Positions 7,857-16,938 of a DNA stretch of 64,000 nt are shown here, piece by piece. The position numbers and the translations under genes were made by a program. Below the pieces are notes generated by a model. It did no database searches. It was not told the origin of the DNA and saw only the letters and a program-made list of their open reading frames with translations. Origin of the DNA: Actinomycetes bacterium (GTDB taxonomy: Bacteria; Actinomycetota; Actinomycetes; Actinomycetales; Microbacteriaceae); NCBI GenBank assembly GCA_023436775.1, contig JAEZHW010000007.1, forward strand, positions 1 to 64,000, read 5' to 3'. The number at the start of each line of letters is the position of its first letter. Position 1 is the stretch's first letter.

Positions 7857-8879
7857 CTAGCCGCGCGCGATGAAGCCGATGCGGTCGTAGACCGTGGCGA
7901 GCGTCTGGGCGGCGACGGCCTGGGCCTTCTCGGCGCCTCGGGCCAGCAGGCGGTCCAGTTCTGCCGAGTCGGCAAGCAGTTCGTTCACGCGAGTGCGGAT
8001 CGGGCCGAAGCTCGCTTCGACGGCGTCCGCCACCTCGCCCTTCAGGGCGCCGTAGCCGGAACCGGCGAAGTGCTCGACGGCCTGCTCGACGGTGGTGCCG
8101 GTGAGCACCGCGTAGATGCCCAGTAGGTTCGAGACGCCCGGCTTCGCGGCCGGATCGAAACGGATCTCACCGTCAGCGTCGGTGACGGCGCGCTTGATCT
8201 TCTTGGCCGTCACGGCCGGGTCGTCGAGCAGGCGAATCAGCCCAGCGTCTGACTCCGCGGACTTCGACATCTTTGAGGTCGGGTTCTGTAGGTCGTAGAC
8301 GCGGGCGGCGGCCTTCGGGATGAAGGGCTCCGGAATGGTGAAGGTGTCTCCGAAGCGGCTGTTGAAGCGGTTCGCCAGATCGCGGGTGAGTTCCAGGTGC
8401 TGCTTCTGGTCCTCGCCGACCGGCACTGCGTTGGCCTGGTACAGCAGGATGTCCGCGGCCATCAGGATCGGGTAGGTGAACAGACCCACCGAGGCCGCGT
8501 CGACGCCGCCCTTGGCGGACTTGTCCTTGAACTGGGTCATCCGGCCGGCCTCGCCGAAACCGGTGATGGTGTTCAGCACCCAGGCCAGCTGGGCGTGCTC
8601 GGGCACTTGCGACTGGATGAACAGCGTGGAGCGTTCCGGGTCGATGCCCGCGGCCAGGTACTGGGCTGCGGTGCGGCGGGTGCGTTCGCGCAGTTCCGCC
8701 GGGTCCTGCGGCACCGTGATCGCGTGCAGGTCCACCACGCAGTAGAAGGCGTCGAAGTCGTCTTGCAGGCTGACCCAGTTCGTCAGCGCGCCCAGGTAGT
8801 TGCCGAGGTGCAGCGAGTCGCTCGACGGCTGCATGCCGGACAGAATGACGGGGCGAGAGCCAGACGTGGGCGTGCTCAC
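7857..8879 (-). CDS. trpS: tryptophanyl-tRNA synthetase
   Basis: This class I aminoacyl-tRNA synthetase charges tRNA-Trp. The 340-residue protein has the ATP-binding motif HLGN (HIGH equivalent) in SGMQPSSDSLHLGNYLGAL near the N-terminus and the KMSKS loop as KMSKSAESDAG around residue 195. The GTG start at 8879 has a GAAGGAG ribosome site at proper spacing; the longer frame to 8912 lacks one. It is downstream of xthA on the same strand, separated by about 80 bases. Confidence 0.95.
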   Translation of the reverse strand: MSTPTSGSRPVILSGMQPSSDSLHLGNYLGALTNWVSLQDDFDAFYCVVDLHAITVPQDPAELRERTRRTAAQYLAAGIDPERSTLFIQSQVPEHAQLAWVLNTITGFGEAGRMTQFKDKSAKGGVDAASVGLFTYPILMAADILLYQANAVPVGEDQKQHLELTRDLANRFNSRFGDTFTIPEPFIPKAAARVYDLQNPTSKMSKSAESDAGLIRLLDDPAVTAKKIKRAVTDADGEIRFDPAAKPGVSNLLGIYAVLTGTTVEQAVEHFAGSGYGALKGEVADAVEASFGPIRTRVNELLADSAELDRLLARGAEKAQAVAAQTLATVYDRIGFIARG

Positions 8880-8956
8880 AAGAACTCCTTCAGCGCAGTG
8901 GATTCGCCCCAAGCCTAGCGTTTGCCAGGTGGGCGCCTGATGTGTGGGCTGGTGGC

Positions 8957-9805
8957 TTAGTCGACGGTGTAGTCGGCGATGACCGGCGCGTGGTCGCTCC
9001 AGCGCTCACCGTAGCTGGCGGCTCGGTCGACGCGATAGTCGCTCACGCGCGCCGCCAGGTCCGGCGTCGCCAAGTGGTAGTCGATTCGCCAGCCGGTGTC
9101 GGTGTCGAAGGCCTGCCCGCGCTGACTCCACCAGGTGTAGGGACCAGGCACCTCGCCAGCGAACTTGCGGCCGACATCGACCCAGCCGAGGCCGCCACCG
9201 GCGTTATAGTCCGGGTCGCCCTCAGCGCCCAGGTAGCGATCGAACCAGGCGCGCTCCTCGGGCAAGAAGCCAGACTTCTTGACGTTGCCCTTCCAGTTCT
9301 TGATGTCGAGCGTGCGGTGGCCGACGTTGAGGTCACCGGTGACGACGGCCAGCGGCGATTCGGCCTTGATCTCGGCGAGGCGGCGGTGCATGGCCTCGAG
9401 GAAGAGGAACTTCTCGGCCTGCTTCGGGGTGTCGACTTCACCGGAGTGTACGTAGGTGCTCACCACGGTGACGGTCTGGTTGCCGAGGCGGAAGTCGGCC
9501 TCCAACCAGCGGCCGGAGGTGTTGGTCGCCTCGGCCAGGTCCGGGGTGGCCAGGTCCAGGCGCGGGCCGCCGATCGCGGGTTCGCGACTCAGGATCGCCA
9601 CGCCAGCGCGGCCCTTGGCGAGCGCGGCGTCGTGCAGCACATGCCAACCGTCCACCAGGGCGAGCACGTCGCTGGTCTCGGCGCGCACCTCCTGCACGGT
9701 GACGATGTCGGCGCCGCTCGCGGCCAACCACTCGCCGAAGCCCTTGCGGTATGCGGCGCGGATGCCATTGACGTTGATGCTGACGATGCGAGCGGTGCGG
9801 GACAT
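8957..9805 (-). CDS. xthA: exodeoxyribonuclease III (AP endonuclease family)
   Basis: This 282-residue endonuclease/exonuclease/phosphatase-fold enzyme acts in base-excision repair at abasic sites and 3' blocking groups. Motifs are VSINVNGIRAA at the N-terminus, QEVRAE with the metal-binding Glu, VTGDLNVGHRTLDIKN, DYHLATPDLA and the C-terminal SDHAPVIADY with catalytic Asp-His. The start MSRTARIVSINV lies 7 bases after a TAGGCT hexamer; the extension to 9979 is a shadow frame over brkB. The length fits the ExoA/Xth family. Confidence 0.94.
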   Translation of the reverse strand: MSRTARIVSINVNGIRAAYRKGFGEWLAASGADIVTVQEVRAETSDVLALVDGWHVLHDAALAKGRAGVAILSREPAIGGPRLDLATPDLAEATNTSGRWLEADFRLGNQTVTVVSTYVHSGEVDTPKQAEKFLFLEAMHRRLAEIKAESPLAVVTGDLNVGHRTLDIKNWKGNVKKSGFLPEERAWFDRYLGAEGDPDYNAGGGLGWVDVGRKFAGEVPGPYTWWSQRGQAFDTDTGWRIDYHLATPDLAARVSDYRVDRAASYGERWSDHAPVIADYTVD

Positions 9806-9812
9806 GGCATCC

Positions 9813-9818
9813 AGCCTA
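9813..9818 (-). promoter_or_regulatory. xthA -10 element, leaderless start
   Basis: TAGGCT on the minus strand ends 7 bases before the xthA ATG, so the mRNA should begin at the start codon. No ribosome site or clear -35 is visible. Confidence 0.5.
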
Positions 9819-9849
9819 GCGGCGGCCAGCGTCGCGGCCGCGGCCAGGA

Positions 9850-10773
9850 TCAGCCGCGAGGCGAGGCGGCGGGCAGTGGCGGATGGGCCGGTTCGCTGCG
9901 CGGATCGTCCGTATCCGTGCGGGCGCCTTCGGCAAGCCAGGCCGCCAGCAGCAGCAGCCACTGCATCATCAGATTGCACCAGATCAGCAGACCGATGATC
10001 ACGGCAAAGCTGGACAGCAGCGGGTTGTTGCCGGTGCCGGTGAGTAGGTTCGCTCCCACGTACTTCAGTACGCCGTAGCCGACTGCACCGACCAGGCTGC
10101 CAAGCCAGAGCTGCGGCGCCGGCACCGGAGCCCCGGCCTGGAAGCGGTAGAGCAGGAACAGCACCACGGTGTCGATGACCAGCGCGAGGCCGAGGGCAGC
10201 GATGGTCAGGGCTGGTCCGGCAATGGCCTCGTCGGCACCGAACCAGCCGAGCACGATCGCCAGGATCCGGCTCGCCGCAATCGAGAGTGTCACTGAGATG
10301 AGGATCAGGATTGCCAGGCCCAGCAGCGCAAGCAAGTCAAAGGCCCAGATCACGAACACCGAGCGCTGCGGCTTGTCCATCCCGAAGACGCCGCGCACCC
10401 CCTCGCGAAAGGCGCCGAGCCAGCCGCTTGCAGTGTTGATCAGCAAGGCCAGCACTAGGGCGCCGCTGATGCTGAGGGCGGGTACGTTGAACAGCGCCGT
10501 CGCGTCGATTGCGCCGCCCTCGCCGGTGTCGATGAGCCCCGGGATCGCGGATGCCAGCATGCTGAGCACCCCGTCCCGCAGGCTCGGCGAGGCCTCGAAC
10601 CAGATGCCGAACACGACGAAGAGCACATACACCGCTGCGAACAGCGAGAACAGTGCCGAGAAGGTCATGCCCCGGGCCAGCAACGATCCGCGGGCCTGAC
10701 CGTAGCGGGCGAGGCTGCGCCCGGCGCGCGTCGCATTCCACCACTCGATGAGGCGCTGCACCAGGGCGATCAT
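9850..10773 (-). CDS. YihY/BrkB-family inner membrane protein
   Basis: This 307-residue integral membrane protein has about six hydrophobic segments and the layout of the YihY/virulence-factor BrkB family: LLARGMTFSALFSLFAAVYVLF near the N-terminus, a second segment around 100-125, then pairs near 140-170, 190-215, 220-240 and 255-285. Family members are poorly understood; some were historically called ribonuclease BN, which is now considered wrong. The C-terminal tail is hydrophilic and Pro-rich. Its own -10 element overlaps the mmuM stop codon. Function here is unknown. Confidence 0.85.
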   Translation of the reverse strand: MIALVQRLIEWWNATRAGRSLARYGQARGSLLARGMTFSALFSLFAAVYVLFVVFGIWFEASPSLRDGVLSMLASAIPGLIDTGEGGAIDATALFNVPALSISGALVLALLINTASGWLGAFREGVRGVFGMDKPQRSVFVIWAFDLLALLGLAILILISVTLSIAASRILAIVLGWFGADEAIAGPALTIAALGLALVIDTVVLFLLYRFQAGAPVPAPQLWLGSLVGAVGYGVLKYVGANLLTGTGNNPLLSSFAVIIGLLIWCNLMMQWLLLLAAWLAEGARTDTDDPRSEPAHPPLPAASPRG

Positions 10774-10779
10774 TCCCTC

Positions 10780-10785
10780 AGCCTA
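10780..10785 (-). promoter_or_regulatory. brkB-like gene -10 element fused to mmuM stop codon
   Basis: TAGGCT on the minus strand lies 6 bases before the ATG at 10773. Its first three bases, TAG at 10783-10785, are the mmuM stop codon. Confidence 0.5.
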
Positions 10786-11682
10786 GAGTTGCCGCACCAG
10801 TTCGGTCACGTGCTGAATCTCATCCGGCAGGACGCGGCAGCAGCCGCCGACTGCCGCGGCACCAGCCTGGAACCACTGCTGGACCACCGACTCGGTGAAG
10901 GTGCGGTGGTGAATCCACTGCTTGCGCTTCACATCCCACTCCTCGCCGGAGTTCGGGTAGACCACGATCGGCTTGTCGCTGACCAGGTGCGCGGCCTGGA
11001 TAGCGCCCAGCACCTCAGACGGCGGCGAACAGTTGATGCCGAGCGCCACCACCTCGTCGGATTCGGCGAGCACCTGGTAGGCCTCCCGCAGTGGCTCACC
11101 GCTCGGCGAAGCGCCGAGGCGCGCGCTGAGGCTGACCCAGGCCTGCAGCCCAGTGCCCGCCAAGGCCTGCACGATCGCTTCGGCTTCGGCCAGCGACGGG
11201 ATCGTCTCGATTGCGAGCAGGTCGGCACCGGCCTCGGCGTAGGCGTCGAGCCGGGCGCGATGCCAGCGAGTGAGTTCTGCGACGGACTTGCCGTAGTTGC
11301 CGTGGAACTCGCTGCCATCGGCGAGCATGGCACCGTACGGGCCGACGGAAGCGGCGACGTAGCGGTCGCCATCGAATTCGCTGGCCGCCTCGCGGGCCAG
11401 GCGCACTGCCTGGCGCAGAATGCCGGTGAGTGCACCGCGGCCGATACCGGCCATATCGAGGCCCTCGAAGGAAGCCTGGTAGCTGGCGGTGGTGGCCACC
11501 TCCGCGCCAGCGGCGAAGAACTCGCGGTGGGCTTGGCGGACGGCGTCCGGTTCATCCACGATCAGATGGCTTGCCCAGAGCTTGCCGGACACGTCCTGAC
11601 CGTTCTGCTCCAGCAGGGTGCCCAGGCCACCGTCGAGCACGACGGGGGCACCGTCGCGCAGTCGCTCGGCCAGGTTCGGCAT
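10783..11682 (-). CDS. mmuM: homocysteine S-methyltransferase
   Basis: This 299-residue zinc enzyme of the Pfam S-methyl_trans family makes methionine from homocysteine, with S-methylmethionine or SAM as methyl donor in the MmuM group. It has the TIM-barrel start VVLDGGLGTLLEQNG, the methyl-donor region TTASYQASFEGL, and the zinc ligands GINCSPP around residue 225 and GGCCRVLPDEI near the C-terminus. The length fits MmuM rather than full methionine synthase, which has extra domains. It has a leaderless-type start behind TAGACT. Confidence 0.93.
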   Translation of the reverse strand: MPNLAERLRDGAPVVLDGGLGTLLEQNGQDVSGKLWASHLIVDEPDAVRQAHREFFAAGAEVATTASYQASFEGLDMAGIGRGALTGILRQAVRLAREAASEFDGDRYVAASVGPYGAMLADGSEFHGNYGKSVAELTRWHRARLDAYAEAGADLLAIETIPSLAEAEAIVQALAGTGLQAWVSLSARLGASPSGEPLREAYQVLAESDEVVALGINCSPPSEVLGAIQAAHLVSDKPIVVYPNSGEEWDVKRKQWIHHRTFTESVVQQWFQAGAAAVGGCCRVLPDEIQHVTELVRQL

Positions 11683-11688
11683 ATGCCC

Positions 11689-11694
11689 AGTCTA
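11689..11694 (-). promoter_or_regulatory. mmuM -10 element, leaderless start
   Basis: TAGACT on the minus strand is followed after 6 bases by the mmuM ATG. There is no room for a 5' leader, a ribosome site or a SAM riboswitch. Confidence 0.5.
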
Positions 11695-11769
11695 GGCTCG
11701 CTCGCTGGGTACTGAATCGGTACGAACCCCCAGCGGCGCGAGCGTAGGCTGGTGGTGGAGACCTACACC

Positions 11770-12414
11770 ATGACCACCCGAGCCCTGCGATTCACGCGCG
11801 GTCTAGCCCTGGCCGTGCTGGCAACCTTTGCTGCCGCGATGTCGCACGTCGCCGCCGGTGGCCACATCGGCTCGGTGTTCAGCGTGACGGTCTCGCTGCT
11901 GATCTCGGTGCCGATCGGGGTCTTCCTGGCCGGTCGCCGCATCGCTCTCTGGCGGACGGCTGCGATCGCGGGCCTCGCCCAACTGGTCTATCACTGGCTC
12001 TTTGACATCGCCGGAGCCTCGCCAAGCCTCGCCGCGGGCGTGGCAGGCACCACTGCCGCACACCACCACCAGATCGGCTTCGAGGCGCTGCTCGCCGCCG
12101 CCAACGGCGCGGGCCAGGTGGCCTCCTACGATCCGGGGGCGATGGCCATGTCGCACGCGGTCACTGCCGTCCTCACCGTGTGGCTCCTGCGCCGGGGCGA
12201 GGTCGCGCTGCTGGCCCTGATCCGCAGTGTTCGGGTGCTTGCTGCCAGGTTGCTTGCCCGAGTGCCGCAGCCGGCGGTCGGGGGCGCTCCGCTGCGCCTC
12301 GCCGCAGTCGCTGCCGTGTCCGCCGACCTCCTCGCCCCACAGGCGTGGCCAAGTTCGCTGGGACGCCGCGGTCCACCGCTGCGTGCCCGGACCCGCTCCA
12401 TCACCCTCGGCTGA
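11770..12414 (+). CDS. His-rich membrane protein of unknown function, upstream of ycnI-like gene
   Basis: This 214-residue protein has about four hydrophobic segments: residues 8-35, 40-58, about 65-85 and about 130-160. Histidines are concentrated in or next to membrane segments, at MSHVAAGGH, VYHW, TAAHHHQIG and MSHAV. I do not recognise the family. The C-terminal 60 residues are Arg/Pro-rich and probably cytoplasmic. The start chosen is the ATG with GGTGGAG upstream; two GTG codons 15-18 bases earlier are alternatives. It is followed after 54 bases by a YcnI-like copper-binding protein on the same strand, which suggests a shared role in copper handling; this is inference from context and histidine content. 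Confidence 0.7.
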   Translation: MTTRALRFTRGLALAVLATFAAAMSHVAAGGHIGSVFSVTVSLLISVPIGVFLAGRRIALWRTAAIAGLAQLVYHWLFDIAGASPSLAAGVAGTTAAHHHQIGFEALLAAANGAGQVASYDPGAMAMSHAVTAVLTVWLLRRGEVALLALIRSVRVLAARLLARVPQPAVGGAPLRLAAVAAVSADLLAPQAWPSSLGRRGPPLRARTRSITLG

Positions 12415-12468
12415 CGAACGCTGTGCCACCTTGCGGCACGGCGCGCAGCCTGTCGCAAAGGACACTTC

Positions 12469-13194
12469 ATGCTTCGTTCCACCCTGCCCACTGCTGCCCG
12501 CGAGGCGGCAATCACCTCCGCGCTGACCTCGCCGCGCCGCGGCCGCCGTGCCGCGATCGCGGCTGCCACCCTCGGCCTCGTGCTCGCCACCCCGCTGGCC
12601 GCGTCGGCCCACGTCGGCGTGAGCCCGGCCACCGCACCCGCGGGGGAGGCCACCTCGCTGCGCTTCAGCTTCGGCCACGGCTGTGACGGCGAACCCACCA
12701 CCGAGCTGCGCTTCGCCATCCCGGCCGGCGTCGAGGCGGTCCACCCACACGTGAACCCGGGCTGGACCATCACGCAGACCGCCACCGAAGTGGTCTACAC
12801 GGCCGTCACCCCGCTGCCGGACGGAGTCCGGGACACCATCGAGCTGCAGGTCACCCTGGCGCCGGACCTCGCCGTGGGGACGCAGATCCCCTTCACCGTG
12901 CACCAGGCCTGCACCGTCGGCAGCTACGACTGGGCCGAGGTGGCCGAGCCCGGCCAGAACGCGCACGACCTGGCGGAGCCGGCTCCCGTGCTCACCGTGA
13001 GTGCCGCGAGCGGGGTCGAGGGGCACGACGGTCACGGGGACCAGCACGGCGCGGGTGCAGCGGACCACGAGGCGGCCGAGGCTGCCGCTGGCGACGCGAG
13101 CACCGCCTCGCTGTGGCTGGCTGGGGCAGGTCTCGCTGCTGGCGTCGCCGCACTCGCGGTGTCCGTGACGGCACTGCGTCGTAGCCGCAAGTAG
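12469..13194 (+). CDS. YcnI-family (DUF1775) copper-binding exported protein
   Basis: This 241-residue exported protein has a long N-terminal signal region with a twin-arginine-rich n-part (SPRRGRRAAIAAA) and probable cleavage after AASA. The mature protein then begins with histidine (HVGVSP), as needed for the copper site of YcnI domains. The domain spans roughly residues 47-180 and includes SFGHGCDGEPTTELRFAIP and GSYDWAEV, with the expected Glu and Trp. A His/Asp-rich linker (about 185-205) precedes a single C-terminal membrane anchor ending in RRSRK. Family knowledge indicates Cu(II) binding outside the membrane. A perfect bidirectional hairpin lies just downstream. Confidence 0.88.
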   Translation: MLRSTLPTAAREAAITSALTSPRRGRRAAIAAATLGLVLATPLAASAHVGVSPATAPAGEATSLRFSFGHGCDGEPTTELRFAIPAGVEAVHPHVNPGWTITQTATEVVYTAVTPLPDGVRDTIELQVTLAPDLAVGTQIPFTVHQACTVGSYDWAEVAEPGQNAHDLAEPAPVLTVSAASGVEGHDGHGDQHGAGAADHEAAEAAAGDASTASLWLAGAGLAAGVAALAVSVTALRRSRK

Positions 13195-13207
13195 CCGCCA
13201 CCGAACC

Positions 13208-13243
13208 AAGAAGGCCCGCCAGGACTACCTGGCGGGCCTTCTT
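13208..13243. terminator. bidirectional terminator, perfect 16-bp stem
   Basis: AAGAAGGCCCGCCAGG, loop ACTA, then its exact reverse complement. It sits between the convergent YcnI-like gene and sdhB, with A/T-rich ends on both sides, so it can stop transcription from either direction. Confidence 0.9.
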
Positions 13244-13255
13244 CGAGCGTGAACG

Positions 13256-14019
13256 CTACGGGCGACCCCGCAGCACGGCCGACTTCACCTCGGCAATTGC
13301 CTGGGTGATCTGAATGCCACGCGGGCAGGCGTCGGTGCAGTTGAAGGTGGTGCGGCAACGCCACACACCCTCACGGTCGTTGAGGATGTCCAGACGCACC
13401 TGCGCCTCGTCGTCGCGCGAGTCGAAGATGAAGCGGTGGGCGTTGACGATCGCGGCCGGACCGAAGTACTGGCCGTCGGTCCAGAACACCGGGCACGAGG
13501 TGGTGCAGGCCGCGCACAGGATGCACTTGGTGGTGTCATCGAAGCGGGCGCGGTCGGCGGCCGACTGGATACGCTCCTTGCCGGCTTCCGGCTCGGAGTG
13601 CGACTGCAGGAACGGCTGCACCGCGCGGTAGGCGTCGAAGAAGGGCTCCATGTTGACCACGAGGTCCTTCTCCAGCGGCAGACCCTTGATGGCCTCGACG
13701 TAGATCGGCTTGGACAGGTCCAGGTCCTTGATCAGCGTCTTGCAGGCCAGGCGGTTGCGACCGTTGATGCGCATGGCGTCCGAGCCACACACGCCGTGCG
13801 CGCAGGAGCGACGGAAGGTCAGTGAGCCGTCCTGCTCCCACTTGATCTTGTGCAGCGCGTCCAGGATGCGGTCGGTCGGGTAGAGCTCAACGTCGTAGTC
13901 GACCCAGCGCGGCTCCTCGTCGACCTCGGGGTCGAAGCGACGGATGATGAGGGTCACGATGCTCGGCTTGAGTTCCGGCATCGGCGCGACGGTACCGGCC
14001 TCGATGGTTGCGGTCGACA

Positions 14020-14020
<1 letters not shown>
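13256..14020 (-). CDS. sdhB: succinate dehydrogenase iron-sulfur subunit
   Basis: SdhB carries electrons from SdhA to quinone through [2Fe-2S], [4Fe-4S] and [3Fe-4S] clusters. The 254-residue protein has the first cluster ligands in RRSCAHGVCGSDAM, the second in CILCAACTTSCPVFW and the third in CRTTFNCTDACPRGI. It is the last gene of sdhCDAB; its ATG overlaps the sdhA stop by one base (TGATG). The N-terminus (MSTATIEAGTVAPMPELKPS) is slightly longer than in many homologues. Confidence 0.97.
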
Positions 14021-15846
<1,826 letters not shown>

Positions 15847-16290
15847 CTACAGCTCCGAACAGAACGAGGCGAGCAGGTCGGCGGGTGCGCCGGCCGGGCA
15901 GGGGTCAAAGGTAAAGATCACCAGCGTGCCGAGCACGATCATGGCGGTGACCAGCGTGAACAGCGTTACCTTGAGCGCCTTGAGCAGGCGCGGGCTGGTG
16001 ACGTAGTCGTTGATCAAGGTGCGCACACCGTTGCCACCGTGGATGAAGGCAAGGGTGAGTAGGAAGAAGTCCCAGAACTGCCAGAACGGGTCGGACAGTT
16101 TGCCGCCGACGAAGGCGAAGTCGATCTGCTTGATACCGTCGCCCAGGAACAGGTTGACGAACAGGTGGCCGAAGATCAGGAACAGCAGGATGACGCCGGA
16201 GAAGCGCATGTACATCCAGCCGATCTTCTCCCAGTTCACGCCCTTGCGGCGGGGGCGGGCGGCGTTCGGACGCTCAATGGTGATAGCCAT
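15847..16290 (-). CDS. sdhD: succinate dehydrogenase membrane anchor subunit
   Basis: This 147-residue membrane anchor has three hydrophobic segments, around residues 25-48, 73-92 and 107-130. The heme/quinone-region histidines are in LFLIFGHLFVN and AFIHGGNGVRTLIND, as expected for actinobacterial SdhD. The start MAITIERPNAARP overlaps the sdhC stop; a longer frame upstream lies inside sdhC. The gene is followed directly by sdhA. Confidence 0.92.
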   Translation of the reverse strand: MAITIERPNAARPRRKGVNWEKIGWMYMRFSGVILLFLIFGHLFVNLFLGDGIKQIDFAFVGGKLSDPFWQFWDFFLLTLAFIHGGNGVRTLINDYVTSPRLLKALKVTLFTLVTAMIVLGTLVIFTFDPCPAGAPADLLASFCSEL

Positions 16291-16703
16291 TAGTGACCCA
16301 CCTCGCTGAAGACGTTGATCAGGTGGCGCGGAGCGAAGCCAGCCAGCAGCACGATGCACAGGCCGATCACGATCCAGAACATCACCCGCTGATACTTGGG
16401 GCCGTGCTTCCAGAAGTCGATCAGGATGATGCGCAGACCGTTGAAGCCGTGGAACATGATGGCCGCGACCAGACCGAGCTCGGCGAGGCCCATGATCGGG
16501 TTCTTGTAGGAGCCGATGACGACGTTGTACGCCTCAGGGCTCACACGCACCAACGAGGTGGACAGCGTGTGTTCGACAAGGAAGAAGAAGATCGCGACGC
16601 CAGTGATCCGGTGCAGAACCCAGGACCACATTCCCTCACGACCGCGGTAGAGCGTGCCAACCACTCGTGTGGGTTGGGTCGCACTCGGCTGCTGCTTTGC
16701 CAC
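16290..16703 (-). CDS. sdhC: succinate dehydrogenase cytochrome b556 subunit
   Basis: This 137-residue membrane subunit has three membrane segments and the family signatures WSWVLHRITGVAIFFFLVEHT and MFHGFNGLRIILIDF, whose histidines ligate heme b. The GTG start at 16703 has a GGAGG ribosome site 8 bases upstream; the longer frame starting at 16745 has none. It is the first gene of sdhCDAB. Its promoter region contains a TAGGAT -10 and a DtxR/IdeR-like box. Confidence 0.92.
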   Translation of the reverse strand: MAKQQPSATQPTRVVGTLYRGREGMWSWVLHRITGVAIFFFLVEHTLSTSLVRVSPEAYNVVIGSYKNPIMGLAELGLVAAIMFHGFNGLRIILIDFWKHGPKYQRVMFWIVIGLCIVLLAGFAPRHLINVFSEVGH

Positions 16704-16763
16704 CGGGCCATCCTCCAGTTGTAGGCCCCGCAGCAGGCTCGCCACAGGGCGCGGAATGGTTCC

Positions 16764-16769
16764 ATCCTA
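16764..16769 (-). promoter_or_regulatory. candidate sdhCDAB -10 element
   Basis: TAGGAT on the minus strand about 60 bases before the sdhC GTG matches the actinobacterial -10 consensus. No good -35 is seen; the -35 window overlaps the iron-box-like sequence. Confidence 0.45.
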
Positions 16770-16788
16770 CGTCTGCTTTTGGGAGCAT

Positions 16789-16807
16789 GCTGGTTAGGCT
16801 TCCCTAA
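16789..16807. promoter_or_regulatory. DtxR/IdeR-like iron box upstream of sdhCDAB
   Basis: The 19 bases GCTGGTTAGGCTTCCCTAA match the palindromic DtxR/IdeR consensus TTAGGTTAGGCTAACCTAA at 14 positions, including an uninterrupted GGTTAGGCT core and CCTAA on the right arm. The box covers the -35 position relative to the TAGGAT -10 for sdhC. Regulation by iron is inferred; no regulator gene lies in the window. Confidence 0.5.
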
Positions 16808-16838
16808 TCCGGGTGCACCGTTCCGCTGGGTGGGACGG

Positions 16839-16868
16839 ATTCTGCGATCGAGACGGCTCGTGCAGAAT
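16839..16868. other. hairpin between sdhC and manC
   Basis: ATTCTGC at 16839-16845 pairs with GCAGAAT at 16862-16868, with an inner CGAG/CTCG helix. It lies 70 bases upstream of manC and could be a regulator site or a structured transcript; its role is unknown. Confidence 0.35.
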
Positions 16869-16925
16869 GGCAGCACGTTCACTGTGACGCTGCTGGCCGC
16901 TCGTGCCGACCTTGCTGCACCCCGC

Positions 16926-16931
16926 TACGCT
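16926..16931 (+). promoter_or_regulatory. manC -10 element, leaderless start
   Basis: TACGCT is followed after 7 bases by the manC ATG. No ribosome site is seen. Confidence 0.5.
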
Positions 16932-16938
16932 GACTGCT

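Noticed and set aside
8880..8956. Possible T-box upstream of trpS
   Set aside because: Only about 70 bases separate xthA and trpS, and no T-box sequence or specifier hairpin is visible.
11683..11769. Possible SAM riboswitch upstream of mmuM
   Set aside because: The -10 element is 6 bases from the start codon, so there is no leader in which an aptamer could form.
12126..13209. Long minus-strand open frames opposite the His-rich and YcnI-like genes
   Set aside because: They are antisense shadows in high-GC DNA: low-complexity Arg/Gly/His-rich translations without recognisable motifs, overlapping well-supported genes.
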